A stretch of 64,000 nt of DNA from Candidatus Accumulibacter meliphilus (GCA_003332265.1 QPGA01000003.1:41212-105211); one strand, 5' to 3'; numbered from the stretch's first letter, positions 54,856-63,121 are shown. Numbers and translations: made by a program. Notes: generated from the letters alone by a model not told the origin.

Positions 54856-56109
54856 ATGAAACGGCCGCGCATCGACCAGCACCGGCTTGCGTGTCGATCA
54901 CGCCAGAGCGGCATTGCGCTGATGGCCATGCTTACCCTATTAACTCTCTTCGGACTGTATGTGTTCGTTGGGCAGTTGAGTGCAACACGCTTTCTGGCGG
55001 CTAACACGGAAAGTGCTGCGGCCGCACTTGCCGAAGCCCGCGACGCGCTGATCGCTGACGCCGTATCTCGCACCTCAATAAGCCCGGGAGCATACTACGC
55101 CGCGGGATACATGCCGCTCCCTGATCTGGGAAGCCTTTTTGAGGGCGGAGCACCTAGTGAGGGTGCCGTGCCAACCCTCAATCATACGGGCAACTCCAAG
55201 GAACGCTCGATTGTCGGCAAGTTTCCCTGGAAGACGCTGGGTACGGGCGCTCTCCGTGACCAACAAGGGGAATGCCTGTGGTACGTGGTTTCGGGCCGTT
55301 TCAAGATCACGCCGAAGACCGACGCACCAATGAACTGGGATACTCAGGGCCAGATCGATATCATCGACGGCAGCGGTGCCCTGCTTGCAAGCAATCTTGC
55401 CGCGCTGGTCGTGGCTCCCGGTCAAGCGTTGGACGGCCAGAGCCGCGCCTTGGGCGATGTCGCTTACGCTGAATGCGGAGGCAACTACGATGCGCGCAAT
55501 TACCTTGACACTTTTGACAACACCAATGCGGTCAGCGGCCAGCTTAACTACTTCGCCGGTAGCACCAACAACCGCGCGGCTCCCGATGCGAGCAACAAGC
55601 GTTTTGTGGTGGCCGAGACTGCCTTTTATAACGACCGCTTTCTGTTTATTAGTGTCGCAGATATCTTTGATCCGCTGATCAGGCGTCGTGACTTTTCTGG
55701 CGCGGTCGCCAGTTTGCTGGATAATCCTGCTTTCCAGGCCGACCTGCAGGCCATCGCGCTCACCGGCGCGAAGGGCACCGACAATCTGGACTGCAGTTTC
55801 GCAGCAGACCCGGTTTTCTGTACGAGTTGGAAAGAAATGCTGTTCTTGACTCAACTCCCGGCGCCGGCACCGATTACCATCGACGGTGTTGCCTCAGGCA
55901 ACTGCCGCCGCGTCCTTATCTTCGCCGGCCGCCGGGGGGCTGGCCAGAGTCGTAACGATGATACCCAGAGAGGCCAGCCGAACAATTACCTGGAGGACCC
56001 CAACCTCGCGTTGTTCGCTGTCCCCACGGCCGCAGGGACTGCCTTCTCGGGAGTGTCGGCGTTCGACTATCGCACTCCCGCGAACGATATCCTACGGTGC
56101 TTGCCATGA
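54856..56109 (+). CDS. Large PilX/GspK-like minor pilin candidate
   Basis: The 417-residue protein has a short basic N terminus, then SRQSG and a hydrophobic helix (IALMAMLTLLTLFGLYVFVG). This looks like a prepilin peptidase site, but without the glutamate at position +5 of the mature chain. Missing Glu5 is known for GspK-type tip subunits. The rest is a large globular part with four or more cysteines and no recognised domain. Its stop overlaps the next prepilin gene by four bases. It could be a pilus tip protein; this is inference. Confidence 0.65.
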   Translation: MKRPRIDQHRLACRSRQSGIALMAMLTLLTLFGLYVFVGQLSATRFLAANTESAAAALAEARDALIADAVSRTSISPGAYYAAGYMPLPDLGSLFEGGAPSEGAVPTLNHTGNSKERSIVGKFPWKTLGTGALRDQQGECLWYVVSGRFKITPKTDAPMNWDTQGQIDIIDGSGALLASNLAALVVAPGQALDGQSRALGDVAYAECGGNYDARNYLDTFDNTNAVSGQLNYFAGSTNNRAAPDASNKRFVVAETAFYNDRFLFISVADIFDPLIRRRDFSGAVASLLDNPAFQADLQAIALTGAKGTDNLDCSFAADPVFCTSWKEMLFLTQLPAPAPITIDGVASGNCRRVLIFAGRRGAGQSRNDDTQRGQPNNYLEDPNLALFAVPTAAGTAFSGVSAFDYRTPANDILRCLP

Positions 56110-56882
56110 GCCGGGGCCATTTCCTGCGGGCAAAGAATAGAGGCTTCACGCTCGCCGAGCTGGCCATCGTCCTGGTCATCGTCGCGTTGCTGGTTGGCAG
56201 CCTGCTGGTCCCGCTGTCGACGCAGATTGATAGTCGTAACCTTGCTGACACCAGGCGGGCTTTGGCCGAGATCCGCGAGACGATACTCGGCTACGCCGTC
56301 GTCAATGGCCGTTTGCCGTGCCCGGCGCTGGCGAACGTTGCCAGTGGCACGGCGGGCGCCGGGCTAGAAGGGACGCCAGATGCCAGCGGTTGCCCCAATA
56401 TTGCCGGGGTTGTGCCGTGGGCGACGCTGGGAGTTGCAGAGACCGATGCGTGGGGACGACGCTATTCTTATCGAGTAACGAAAGTCTTCACCAAGAAAGT
56501 CCCGGTTACCAACCCTGCCCTCTTTACCGGTGCCGAGTGCACACCACCGTCGATCCCGCAGAGCGCAGGCTTCGCGCTGTGTTCACTGGGCGAACTGACC
56601 GTCTATGCCGCCGGGGGGGGGGCCAAAATCGCCACCGCTGTGCCGGCCGTCGTTGTCTCGCACGGCAAGAATGGCAAGGGTGCCTACACGGTTCTGGGGA
56701 CGCAAACGGCGTCCGGTGCCGATGCCGATGAACAGGACAACCAGTTGACCGGCGCGGGGAACACGATGGCCAATCCTGATTTCGTCTACAAGCCAGCGAT
56801 TCCTGGCTTTGACGACGAAGTCGTGTGGATTGCGCCGGGAGTGCTTTTCAGCCGGATGATCCGGGCCGGCAAGTTGCCATAA
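56106..56882 (+). CDS. Type IV prepilin-like protein with poly-G tract
   Basis: The 258-residue protein has a class III-type prepilin site (AKNRG|FTLAELAIVLVIVALLVG) with Glu5 present. The globular part contains several cysteines (GRLPCPALAN, ECTPPSIPQ, FALCSLGELTVYAAGGGAK). The ten-G run at 56613-56622 lies in the codons for GGGA after residue 169. ATG overlaps the upstream stop (ATGA). Probably a minor pilin of the MSHA-type system. Confidence 0.8.
   Translation: MSRGHFLRAKNRGFTLAELAIVLVIVALLVGSLLVPLSTQIDSRNLADTRRALAEIRETILGYAVVNGRLPCPALANVASGTAGAGLEGTPDASGCPNIAGVVPWATLGVAETDAWGRRYSYRVTKVFTKKVPVTNPALFTGAECTPPSIPQSAGFALCSLGELTVYAAGGGAKIATAVPAVVVSHGKNGKGAYTVLGTQTASGADADEQDNQLTGAGNTMANPDFVYKPAIPGFDDEVVWIAPGVLFSRMIRAGKLP
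56613..56622 (+). repeat. Ten-base poly-G tract inside a prepilin gene
   Basis: Ten consecutive G residues within the coding sequence. A slip of one base would frameshift the last third of the protein. Confidence 0.95.
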
Positions 56883-56933
56883 GCGGTTTGCCGGCAAGGT
56901 CGGAATTTTCGGCGGCAGCGTGGCACCGTTGCA

Positions 56934-56962
56934 TTGACCCTCCGCGTCGATTGGGGTCCAAT
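56934..56962 (+). promoter_or_regulatory. Sigma-70 promoter candidate for the adenylate cyclase gene
   Basis: -35 TTGACC (56934-56939), 17-base spacer, -10 TCCAAT (56957-56962); predicted leader about 30 bases. Confidence 0.4.
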
Positions 56963-57000
56963 AGGCCTATGCCTACGTTCTACCTTCAGCAAGCCAGCCG

Positions 57001-58284
57001 ATGAGTGCCGTGCGGACCTTCCTTGACCGCCTGCGTAACGCCGGCATTTGCCCGGGCGACAGCGAAGAACTGCGTCTGCAGAAGTCCCTGCTGTTCTTTG
57101 CGACCGGCCTGATCAGTCTGGCGTCGATGGTCTGGCTGTCGATTTATTGGCAACTCGGACCGAGGTTCTCGTCGAACCTCCCGTTTGCCCTGCAGCTCTT
57201 GCTCGTCGGGAATCTGCTGGTTTACCTGAAGACTCTGAACTTCAACCTCTTCCGCCTGATCCAGTTGTCCCTGTTCCTGTTTACGCCCTTCGTGGCGCAG
57301 TGGAGCATCGGCAGCTTCATCACTGCCAGTGGCATCAGCCTGTGGGCTTTGCTGGCGCCGATCGGTGCCGTGCTGTTCATCGGACCGCGTGCGTCCGGGG
57401 CCTGGTTTTTCGCCTACGTTTGTCTGACCACACTTTCCGGCGCTTTCGACTACTACCTCGCCGACGCGGCGAGCAGTTTGCCGCCCGAAGTTCCGGCCGC
57501 GACGGCGGCCTTTTTCTTTGCGCTCAACTTTACGGCCGTATCGAGCATCGTTTACCTGTTGCTGCGCTACTCGGACAGCGAAAAACACCGCGCGCAGCAG
57601 CGCCTGCAGGAAGCGCACCGCTTGCTGCAGGTCGAGCAGGAGCGTTCGGAGCGACTGTTGCTCAATGTCCTGCCGGCGCCGATTGCTGAACGCCTGAAGA
57701 ATAGCAGGCAGCCGATCGCGGACGGCTTTGCCGAAGTCTCGGTGATGTTTGCCGATATCGTGAATTTCACCCGGGTCGCCGAAGGAATGACGCCACAGCA
57801 GGTTTTTGCCATGCTCAACAAGATCTTCTCGTGCTTCGATGAGTTGGCCGAGAAGTACGGCCTGGAGAAAATCAAGACCATTGGCGACGCCTACATGGTG
57901 GCCGGCGGCCTCAACGACGAACGCGGCGACTTTTCGGGCGCTCTGGCCGAAATGGCGCTGGAGATGTGTCGCCTGCTGCACGATGACGTACAACTCAACG
58001 AGATGCGTCTCGAACTCCGCATTGGCATGGGTACCGGGCCGGTGGTAGCCGGTGTCGTCGGCAAGAAGAAGTTCATTTACGACCTTTGGGGCGACACCGT
58101 GAACATTGCCAGTCGGGTCACCAGCGAAGGTGTTCCCGGCGTGGTTCAGGTCGATGACCGTACTTATCAGCGTTTACAGCATCGCTTCGAGTTTCATCCG
58201 GCGCAGACGATTTACCTGAAAGGCAAAGGCAATATGGTCGTCCACCGGCTGATCGGTTGCCGAAGCGGTAGCGCGGCCGCATAG
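57001..58284 (+). CDS. Membrane class III adenylate cyclase
   Basis: The 427-residue protein has about five or six membrane segments in residues 28-190, a short coiled-coil linker, and a class III cyclase domain (about 245-375). Visible catalytic residues: metal-binding Asp252 (MFADIVNFTR) and Asp296 (IGDAYM), adenine-selecting Lys292 and Asp361 (YDLWGDTVN), Asn368 and Arg372. The Lys/Asp pair predicts cAMP, not cGMP. It follows the pilus cluster by 118 bases with its own likely promoter. cAMP often controls pilus functions, but a link here is only positional. Confidence 0.9.
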   Translation: MSAVRTFLDRLRNAGICPGDSEELRLQKSLLFFATGLISLASMVWLSIYWQLGPRFSSNLPFALQLLLVGNLLVYLKTLNFNLFRLIQLSLFLFTPFVAQWSIGSFITASGISLWALLAPIGAVLFIGPRASGAWFFAYVCLTTLSGAFDYYLADAASSLPPEVPAATAAFFFALNFTAVSSIVYLLLRYSDSEKHRAQQRLQEAHRLLQVEQERSERLLLNVLPAPIAERLKNSRQPIADGFAEVSVMFADIVNFTRVAEGMTPQQVFAMLNKIFSCFDELAEKYGLEKIKTIGDAYMVAGGLNDERGDFSGALAEMALEMCRLLHDDVQLNEMRLELRIGMGTGPVVAGVVGKKKFIYDLWGDTVNIASRVTSEGVPGVVQVDDRTYQRLQHRFEFHPAQTIYLKGKGNMVVHRLIGCRSGSAAA

Positions 58285-58331
58285 TCATGGGCGGGCGACT
58301 GCCCAGAATTTCGGGGTGCCTCAATCCCTCG

Positions 58332-58351
58332 CTCACTCACTCACTCACTCA
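58332..58351. repeat. (CTCA)5 tetranucleotide repeat
   Basis: Five exact CTCA units directly after the stop codon of the sensor kinase gene (minus strand), in the 68-bp gap between convergent genes. Confidence 0.9.
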
Positions 58352-58352
58352 T

Positions 58353-60074
58353 TCACTCGTTGGCCGCCGTTGCTTGCCCATTTCGGTGCAACTCGAAGCA
58401 CACTTTGCCGGGCTCGTTGCAGGCCAGGCGCAATTCGTGACCGCAACTCTCAGCCTGGCGCGCAGCGTGATAGAGGCCGATGCCCAGCCCGTTTTCCGAC
58501 GCCAGCGGTGCGTGTAGCAGGTCGGCAAGGACTTCCTCCCTGATCGCGCTGCCGCTATCACAAACACTCAGCAGCGAGGCGTCGTCGGCAAGAGCGACGT
58601 GAACCTGCAATTCGCTTTCCGATTGGCGTTTGAGCAAGGCGTTGTGCAGCAGATTGTCGGCGACGCTGTCGAACAACGCGCTTGGCACGAGCACCTCGGG
58701 GTCGAGGTTGGCGGCAGCAAAGCTGACTGGCAGACCCGCGTAGCGTTGTTGCTGGATCTTCCACCACATGGCCGCTGGCAGTGCCCCGCCCGCCTCGCTC
58801 TGCGGCTTCTGCAGCTTGGCCAGTGTTTGCTGCAGGCGTTGCGTGATCTGCGGCAACTGCCGTTCGAGAAGCAGTTCTAGGCGTTTGCTGTCCTCGCCGT
58901 TGGCGGTCTGCGCCAGGTAGCAGAGGTTGTGCAGCGATTGCAGGAGGTTCTTGACGTCGTGGGTCAGGCGAGCGCCGGTTTCGTGGATCGCGCGCAGGTA
59001 GCTGACCTGCTGCAACTCACGCGCGCGCAGCTTGGCGATGTAGTGCTCGTTGGCCAGTTGCGCCAGCAGGTGGAAGTGCCAGACGAGTGCCGGGCTGAGT
59101 TTGTGACGGGTGTGCAGGGTCAGCTGTAGGGGCTGCCCGGAGAATTCATGGCAAAAGTGCTGCGACGCGCCGCCAAAAGTGCCGTTGCGAGTCCCGGCTG
59201 TCCAGGTGCCACCTTCCACCCAGGGCAGATCGAGCATCTCCGTGAGTGCTTGCGAGAGAAACTTCTCGGGGTCGCTTTCACTGCTGGCCAGTGTCGTCAG
59301 GCGGTGCAGCCAGTTCTCGAAGGGCAGCCCGATGCTCAGCAGGTAACGCGAGAAGAAAACGTCGATGCCGGTGAAGCCGGGGCGCGTGTTCCAGGTCCAG
59401 CCGATGAGCAGCAGCAACAGGGCGATCGTGGTCAAGGTGTTGAACACGGCCTCGAAATAGCCCGACTGGCGGAGCAGCATGAAGGCCAGGCTGCCGAGCA
59501 CCAGAACGGCAATCAGCAGAAAGATGAACAGGCTGTAGAACAGGTCGACCATGCCGCCGCCTGGCCGGTCGCTATCTTTCGACAGTGGCAGCAGGGTCAT
59601 GACCAAAAGGAACAGGGGCATTCCCCAGGCAAACTCGGGATCCAGAGAAGGCCCGACCAGAGTTGCATTCGCGACCACGCGTGGCACCAGCCAGAAGAGC
59701 AGCGCCGCGAGCAGGTAGGCAAAAGCGATCAGGTAAAAGATCCGCGTCGGCCGATGATCGATGAACATCACTCGTCCGCCGACCAGAGCGGCCAGGATCA
59801 CCACCCAGACGATCAGCAGCCACCAGCCATAGAAGGCGATGCCGCAGCCGAGGAGCAGGGCAATCACCGCCAGAGCGCTGAAATCGAGCCGTCGCTCGGC
59901 GTAAATGAAGGGTTGCCAGAGAATGAACAGGCCAACATCTACCAGCCAGCAGAGCGTGCCGAAGGCGCGGTCGGCTTCGGCCAAAAGGGCCAGATGCAGC
60001 ACGCCGAGCAAGGCGATCAACAGCCAGCGCTGCCGCTGGCGCAGGATGCTGGCCAGGTGCTTGAGCGGTGTCAT
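58353..60074 (-). CDS. Membrane sensor histidine kinase
   Basis: The 573-residue protein has eight or so membrane segments in residues 17-225, then a dimerisation/phosphoacceptor helix with His372 in RLTHDVKNLLQSLHNL, and a HATPase domain with an N-box (DSVADNLLHNAL) and G-box (ENGLGIGLYHAARQA). Such HDxKN kinases autophosphorylate and hand the phosphate to a response regulator. No regulator gene adjoins it; the sigma54 regulator at 42960 is the nearest candidate. Its start codon lies inside a perfect 13-bp inverted repeat, and its upstream region is shared with the sigma54 promoter of the prepilin at 60275. Confidence 0.85.
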   Translation of the reverse strand: MTPLKHLASILRQRQRWLLIALLGVLHLALLAEADRAFGTLCWLVDVGLFILWQPFIYAERRLDFSALAVIALLLGCGIAFYGWWLLIVWVVILAALVGGRVMFIDHRPTRIFYLIAFAYLLAALLFWLVPRVVANATLVGPSLDPEFAWGMPLFLLVMTLLPLSKDSDRPGGGMVDLFYSLFIFLLIAVLVLGSLAFMLLRQSGYFEAVFNTLTTIALLLLLIGWTWNTRPGFTGIDVFFSRYLLSIGLPFENWLHRLTTLASSESDPEKFLSQALTEMLDLPWVEGGTWTAGTRNGTFGGASQHFCHEFSGQPLQLTLHTRHKLSPALVWHFHLLAQLANEHYIAKLRARELQQVSYLRAIHETGARLTHDVKNLLQSLHNLCYLAQTANGEDSKRLELLLERQLPQITQRLQQTLAKLQKPQSEAGGALPAAMWWKIQQQRYAGLPVSFAAANLDPEVLVPSALFDSVADNLLHNALLKRQSESELQVHVALADDASLLSVCDSGSAIREEVLADLLHAPLASENGLGIGLYHAARQAESCGHELRLACNEPGKVCFELHRNGQATAANE

Positions 60075-60110
60075 GAGCGGCTCCCGGCACGGGCCATGAG
60101 CCGCTCATGA
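60071..60110. promoter_or_regulatory. Perfect 13-bp inverted repeat over the kinase start codon
   Basis: TCATGAGCGGCTC (60071-60083) and GAGCCGCTCATGA (60098-60110) are exact reverse complements with a 14-base spacer. The left arm contains the kinase start codon (minus strand). Its centre is about 155 bases upstream of the predicted sigma54 transcript start of the prepilin, a usual distance for activator sites. Confidence 0.7.
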
Positions 60111-60155
60111 CCCTCCTTGAACGCGTCGGGGAGGCTCTTCATCAGTCCGACTCCG

Positions 60156-60179
60156 GACACAAGTGTCGAGAAATCGACA
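60156..60179. promoter_or_regulatory. Nested dyads upstream of the prepilin sigma54 promoter
   Basis: GACAC-AA-GTGTC (60156-60167) overlaps TGTCGA-GAAA-TCGACA (60164-60179). Both contain TGTC, a core reported for PilR-type sites in Pseudomonas. They lie about 65-90 bases upstream of the predicted transcript start. Confidence 0.5.
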
Positions 60180-60218
60180 GTTCGGACGGTTTTTGCCGCC
60201 GTAGAAGCCAATTCAGGC

Positions 60219-60235
60219 TGGCATGAAACATGCTT
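60219..60235 (+). promoter_or_regulatory. Sigma-54 promoter of the prepilin gene
   Basis: TGGCATGAAACATGCTT: GG and GC are exactly ten bases apart, with TGGCA and TGCT cores. Predicted start near 60245, 30 bases before the ATG at 60275. Confidence 0.75.
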
Positions 60236-60274
60236 GTTGCTCCATATCACTTTTGATAAACACTGGAGAACGAG

Positions 60275-60991
60275 ATGAACCAGCTGCAACAGCGACAGGC
60301 GGGTTTTACCTTGGTAGAAATTGCCATTGTACTCGTCATCATAGGCCTGCTGCTTGGCGGGGTGCTGAAGGGTCAGGAGCTGATCAACAGCGCCAAGGTA
60401 AAGAATATGGTCGGCGATTTCCGCACCGTGTCGAGCCTGGTCTACGGTTACCAGGACCGCTTCAAGCTCTTCCCAGGCGACCAGACACAAGCGCAACTCG
60501 ATCTGGCTTTTGGCGCTGGCGTGGCAACTGCCTGCTCGCCGGTTGCCACCGCAGGCCTCTGCGTCCAGAACAATGGCCGCGTCGACGGCGTGTGGAACGC
60601 CGGTGGTGCCGGTACCGGTGTCGCCACCGATGAAACTTCGGTCTTCTGGCAACACGCCCGCCTCGCCAACCTGGCCACCGGTGCCACTTTGCTGGCCGAC
60701 GTCAACTACCGTCCGCGCAATGCCGATGGTGGTTTTATCGGCATCGAGAGCGGTATCAACGCAGCTGGCGCAGCCGCACCGTTCATCGCCGGCATGCGCG
60801 GTTCGTTTTTCATCTGTTCGTCCGGCATCCTCGGGCGTTACGTCAAGCAGATCGACAGCACAATGGACGACGGCAACACCGCCGGCGGTTCGGTACAGGC
60901 GGCCGTCGATACCGCGGTCCGTGGCGCGGCGGCAGTGAATACGGCGGCCATCGTCGATGGCACGCAATATACGGTCTGCTCGTCCTACTGA
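60275..60991 (+). CDS. Type IV prepilin (sigma54-promoted)
   Basis: The 238-residue protein has a short basic leader and the prepilin peptidase site QAG|FTLVEIAIVLVIIGLLLG with Glu5. The globular domain starts with AKVKNMVGDFRTVSSLVYGY and contains GDQTQAQLDLAF, several Gly/Ala-rich repeats, and cysteines near its end (FFICSSGILG, TVCSSY). GGAGA lies five bases before the ATG. It stands alone behind a sigma54 promoter, like pilA of Pseudomonas, and could be the major subunit of the MSHA-type pilus encoded upstream; the size is large for a major pilin. Confidence 0.85.
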   Translation: MNQLQQRQAGFTLVEIAIVLVIIGLLLGGVLKGQELINSAKVKNMVGDFRTVSSLVYGYQDRFKLFPGDQTQAQLDLAFGAGVATACSPVATAGLCVQNNGRVDGVWNAGGAGTGVATDETSVFWQHARLANLATGATLLADVNYRPRNADGGFIGIESGINAAGAAAPFIAGMRGSFFICSSGILGRYVKQIDSTMDDGNTAGGSVQAAVDTAVRGAAAVNTAAIVDGTQYTVCSSY

Positions 60992-60998
60992 GCGTTTT

Positions 60999-61025
60999 GA
61001 GCGCGCCCCCGCGCGGGGCGCGCTC
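60999..61025. terminator. Strong GC hairpin between convergent genes
   Basis: GAGCGCGCCCC and GGGGCGCGCTC pair perfectly over 11 bases around a CGCGC loop, eight bases after the prepilin stop. No T-run follows, so it may be a transcript-end stabiliser or Rho-assisted stop. Confidence 0.55.
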
Positions 61026-63045
61026 AGGAGAAATGGCTAGCAAGGGAAAGCCCGCCTGCGGCGGCCTTTTCCCTTGCCTGCTTTCTAGTGTTTACCCCTT
61101 CAGCAAGCGCTCCTCGGCGGCGCTCAAGGCGCGCGGGGTGCCGAGCAGCACGATCACATCGCCGCGGCGACGGTTCGAGGGCGCGGATGTTACGTCGGCG
61201 GACGGCGGTCACTTCAACGCCGATTTCCTGCAAGCGCAGCTCGCCAAGTGTGCGGCCGACGGCGTGTGCGCCTTCGCCGAGCAGAACCGAATGCAGGCGC
61301 GCTTCGTCGCTGTCGTGGGCCTCTTCTTCGAGATCGCTCTCGCCGTGAAAGAAGCCGCGCAGGGTCTTGTAGTGTCCGATGCGCGTCTGGCGGAAGTGTT
61401 CGCGGACTTGCGCATTGGGCACGCCCAGATGGCGCAGGGCGTGCGCAGCGAGCACCATGCTCGTTTCCAGCGTTTCCGGGACGACCTCGGCGGCGCCGGC
61501 GTGCAGCAGCGCGTCGAGATCCTTTTCGTCGAGGGTGCGCACGACGATCGGCAAGTCGGGATTGATCTGGCGAGCGTGTTCCAGCACGCGCTCGGAAACC
61601 CGCGCATCGGCAAAGGAAATGATCAGCACGCTGGCGCGGCTGACGCCGGCCGCAATCAGTGTTTCGTGCCGGGCCGCGTCGCCGTAGATGACGTTTTCGC
61701 CGGCCGCCGTTGCCTCACGGATGCGCTCCGGGTCGAGGTCGAGCGCCAGATAGGTGACGTCCTCCTCTTCCATGAAGCGCGCCAGATACTGGCCGGTTCT
61801 TCCGTAGCCGCAGATCACCACGTGCTTTTCAGTGTTCATCGATTTCGCGGCCAGCTGCGTCATCTGCATCGAACGCATCAGCCACTCGCTGGCCGCGAAG
61901 CGCAGCACGATCTGGTTGCTGTACTGGACGATCAGCGGTGCCAGCAGCATCGACAGGACCAGCGCCGCCAGCACCGCCTGCAGGACCATTGGCGGCAGCA
62001 GCTGCAGGTGGCGCATTTCCGAGAGCAGGACGAAGCCGAATTCGCCGCCCGCACAAAGCCACAGCCCGGTGCGCATGGCGCCGCCGAAAGTCGAGCCGAA
62101 CAGCCGCGAAAGACCGAGCACGAGGGCAAACTTGGTCACCAGCAAGGCGCCGAGCACGCCCAGCACCAGTGGCGCGTTGGCGAGCACCAGCTGGATGTCG
62201 AGCATCATGCCGATAGTCACGAAGAAGAGTCCCATCAGGACGTCGCGAAAAGGCTTGATGTCCTCTTCGACGTGGTGCCGGTACTGCGTCTCCGAGATCA
62301 GGATGCCGGCCACAAAAGCGCCCAGTGCCAGCGACAGTCCGGCCACCTCGGTCAGATAGGCGAGTCCCAGGGTAATCAGCAGCACATTGAGCATGAACAG
62401 TTCGGCGGACTTGCCGCGGGCGACGATGAAAAACCATTTGCTCATCAGCCGCTGGCCAAAAAACAGCACCAGCGACAGGACGACCACCGCCTTGAGCATC
62501 GCCAGGCCCATCATTGTCGCCATGCGCTCGGGCGACTCGGAGAAGGAGGGAATGAGGATCAGCAGCGGAACTACGGCGATATCCTGGAAAAGCAGGACGC
62601 CCATCACTTCGCGGCCATGCGCCTTGTCGAGTTCGAGACGCTCGGTGAGCAGTTTGGTGAGCACCGCCGTAGAGGACATGGCCAGCGCGCCGCCGAGCGC
62701 GACACCTTCCTGCCAGCTGAGCTTCAAGGCAGTGACAATGGCGGTGACCACGGCGATGGTCACCAGGACCTGCAGCAGGCCAAGACCGAAGACGATGCGC
62801 TTCATCGCGTACAGCTTGGGCAGCGAGAACTCGAGGCCGATCGAGAACATCAGGAAGACGACGCCGAACTCGGCCAGATGCTGCATGCCACTGACCCCGC
62901 CGACCAGATCGAGCGCATGCGGGCCGATCACCGTGCCGACGAGCAGGTAGCCGAGTACCGGCGGCAGGTTGACGGAACGGAAAATGATGACCGACACCAC
63001 CGAGGCACCGAGCAGCATCACAATTGTGGGCAGCGTATCCATCAT
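61024..63045 (-). CDS. CPA2 cation:proton antiporter (KefB/YbaL type), C terminus frameshifted
   Basis: The 673-codon frame encodes a membrane part of about twelve segments with the CPA2 signatures PPVLGYLLVGTVIGPHAL, FLMFSIGLEFSLPKL and GALAMSSTAVLTKLLTER. A RCK/TrkA-N domain follows (VVICGYGRTGQYLARFMEEE) and then a TrkA-C domain starting near ARLHSVLLGEGAHAVGRTLG. After ALEPSP (near 61170) the frame becomes Arg-rich and implausible, while the next frame reads GDVIVLLGTPRALSAAEERL and ends with TAA at 61092-61094. That matches the expected TrkA-C end. The gene thus carries a frameshift, real or sequencing error. Predicted potassium or sodium/proton exchange at the inner membrane. Confidence 0.85.
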   Translation of the reverse strand: MMDTLPTIVMLLGASVVSVIIFRSVNLPPVLGYLLVGTVIGPHALDLVGGVSGMQHLAEFGVVFLMFSIGLEFSLPKLYAMKRIVFGLGLLQVLVTIAVVTAIVTALKLSWQEGVALGGALAMSSTAVLTKLLTERLELDKAHGREVMGVLLFQDIAVVPLLILIPSFSESPERMATMMGLAMLKAVVVLSLVLFFGQRLMSKWFFIVARGKSAELFMLNVLLITLGLAYLTEVAGLSLALGAFVAGILISETQYRHHVEEDIKPFRDVLMGLFFVTIGMMLDIQLVLANAPLVLGVLGALLVTKFALVLGLSRLFGSTFGGAMRTGLWLCAGGEFGFVLLSEMRHLQLLPPMVLQAVLAALVLSMLLAPLIVQYSNQIVLRFAASEWLMRSMQMTQLAAKSMNTEKHVVICGYGRTGQYLARFMEEEDVTYLALDLDPERIREATAAGENVIYGDAARHETLIAAGVSRASVLIISFADARVSERVLEHARQINPDLPIVVRTLDEKDLDALLHAGAAEVVPETLETSMVLAAHALRHLGVPNAQVREHFRQTRIGHYKTLRGFFHGESDLEEEAHDSDEARLHSVLLGEGAHAVGRTLGELRLQEIGVEVTAVRRRNIRALEPSPRRCDRAARHPARLERRRGALAEGVNTRKQAREKAAAGGLSLASHFS
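61040..61077. terminator. Second long hairpin, bidirectional terminator-like
   Basis: GCAAGGGAAA pairs with TTTCCCTTGC; a CCGCC/GGCGG inner helix closes on a TGC loop, with one mismatch and one bulge. The placement suits convergent genes, with both ends A/T-rich. Confidence 0.55.
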
Positions 63046-63121
63046 CCGTTCCCTTTGTCTTCGCGGGCACTGTTTCGCCAGGCGTGTTGCTCGGCGCGGC
63101 GATGAGCGCGCCTAGGCCTTC

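Noticed and set aside
58332..58351. (CTCA)5 repeat as a phase-variation switch
   Set aside because: It lies after the stop codons of both convergent genes, so slippage would not change either protein.
60071..60967. 298-codon minus-strand frame opposite the prepilin
   Set aside because: Would run through the sigma54 promoter and the whole prepilin gene; no motif seen.
60997..63105. 702-codon plus-strand frame opposite the antiporter gene
   Set aside because: His/Gln/Arg-rich shadow frame; the minus strand encodes a clear CPA2 antiporter.
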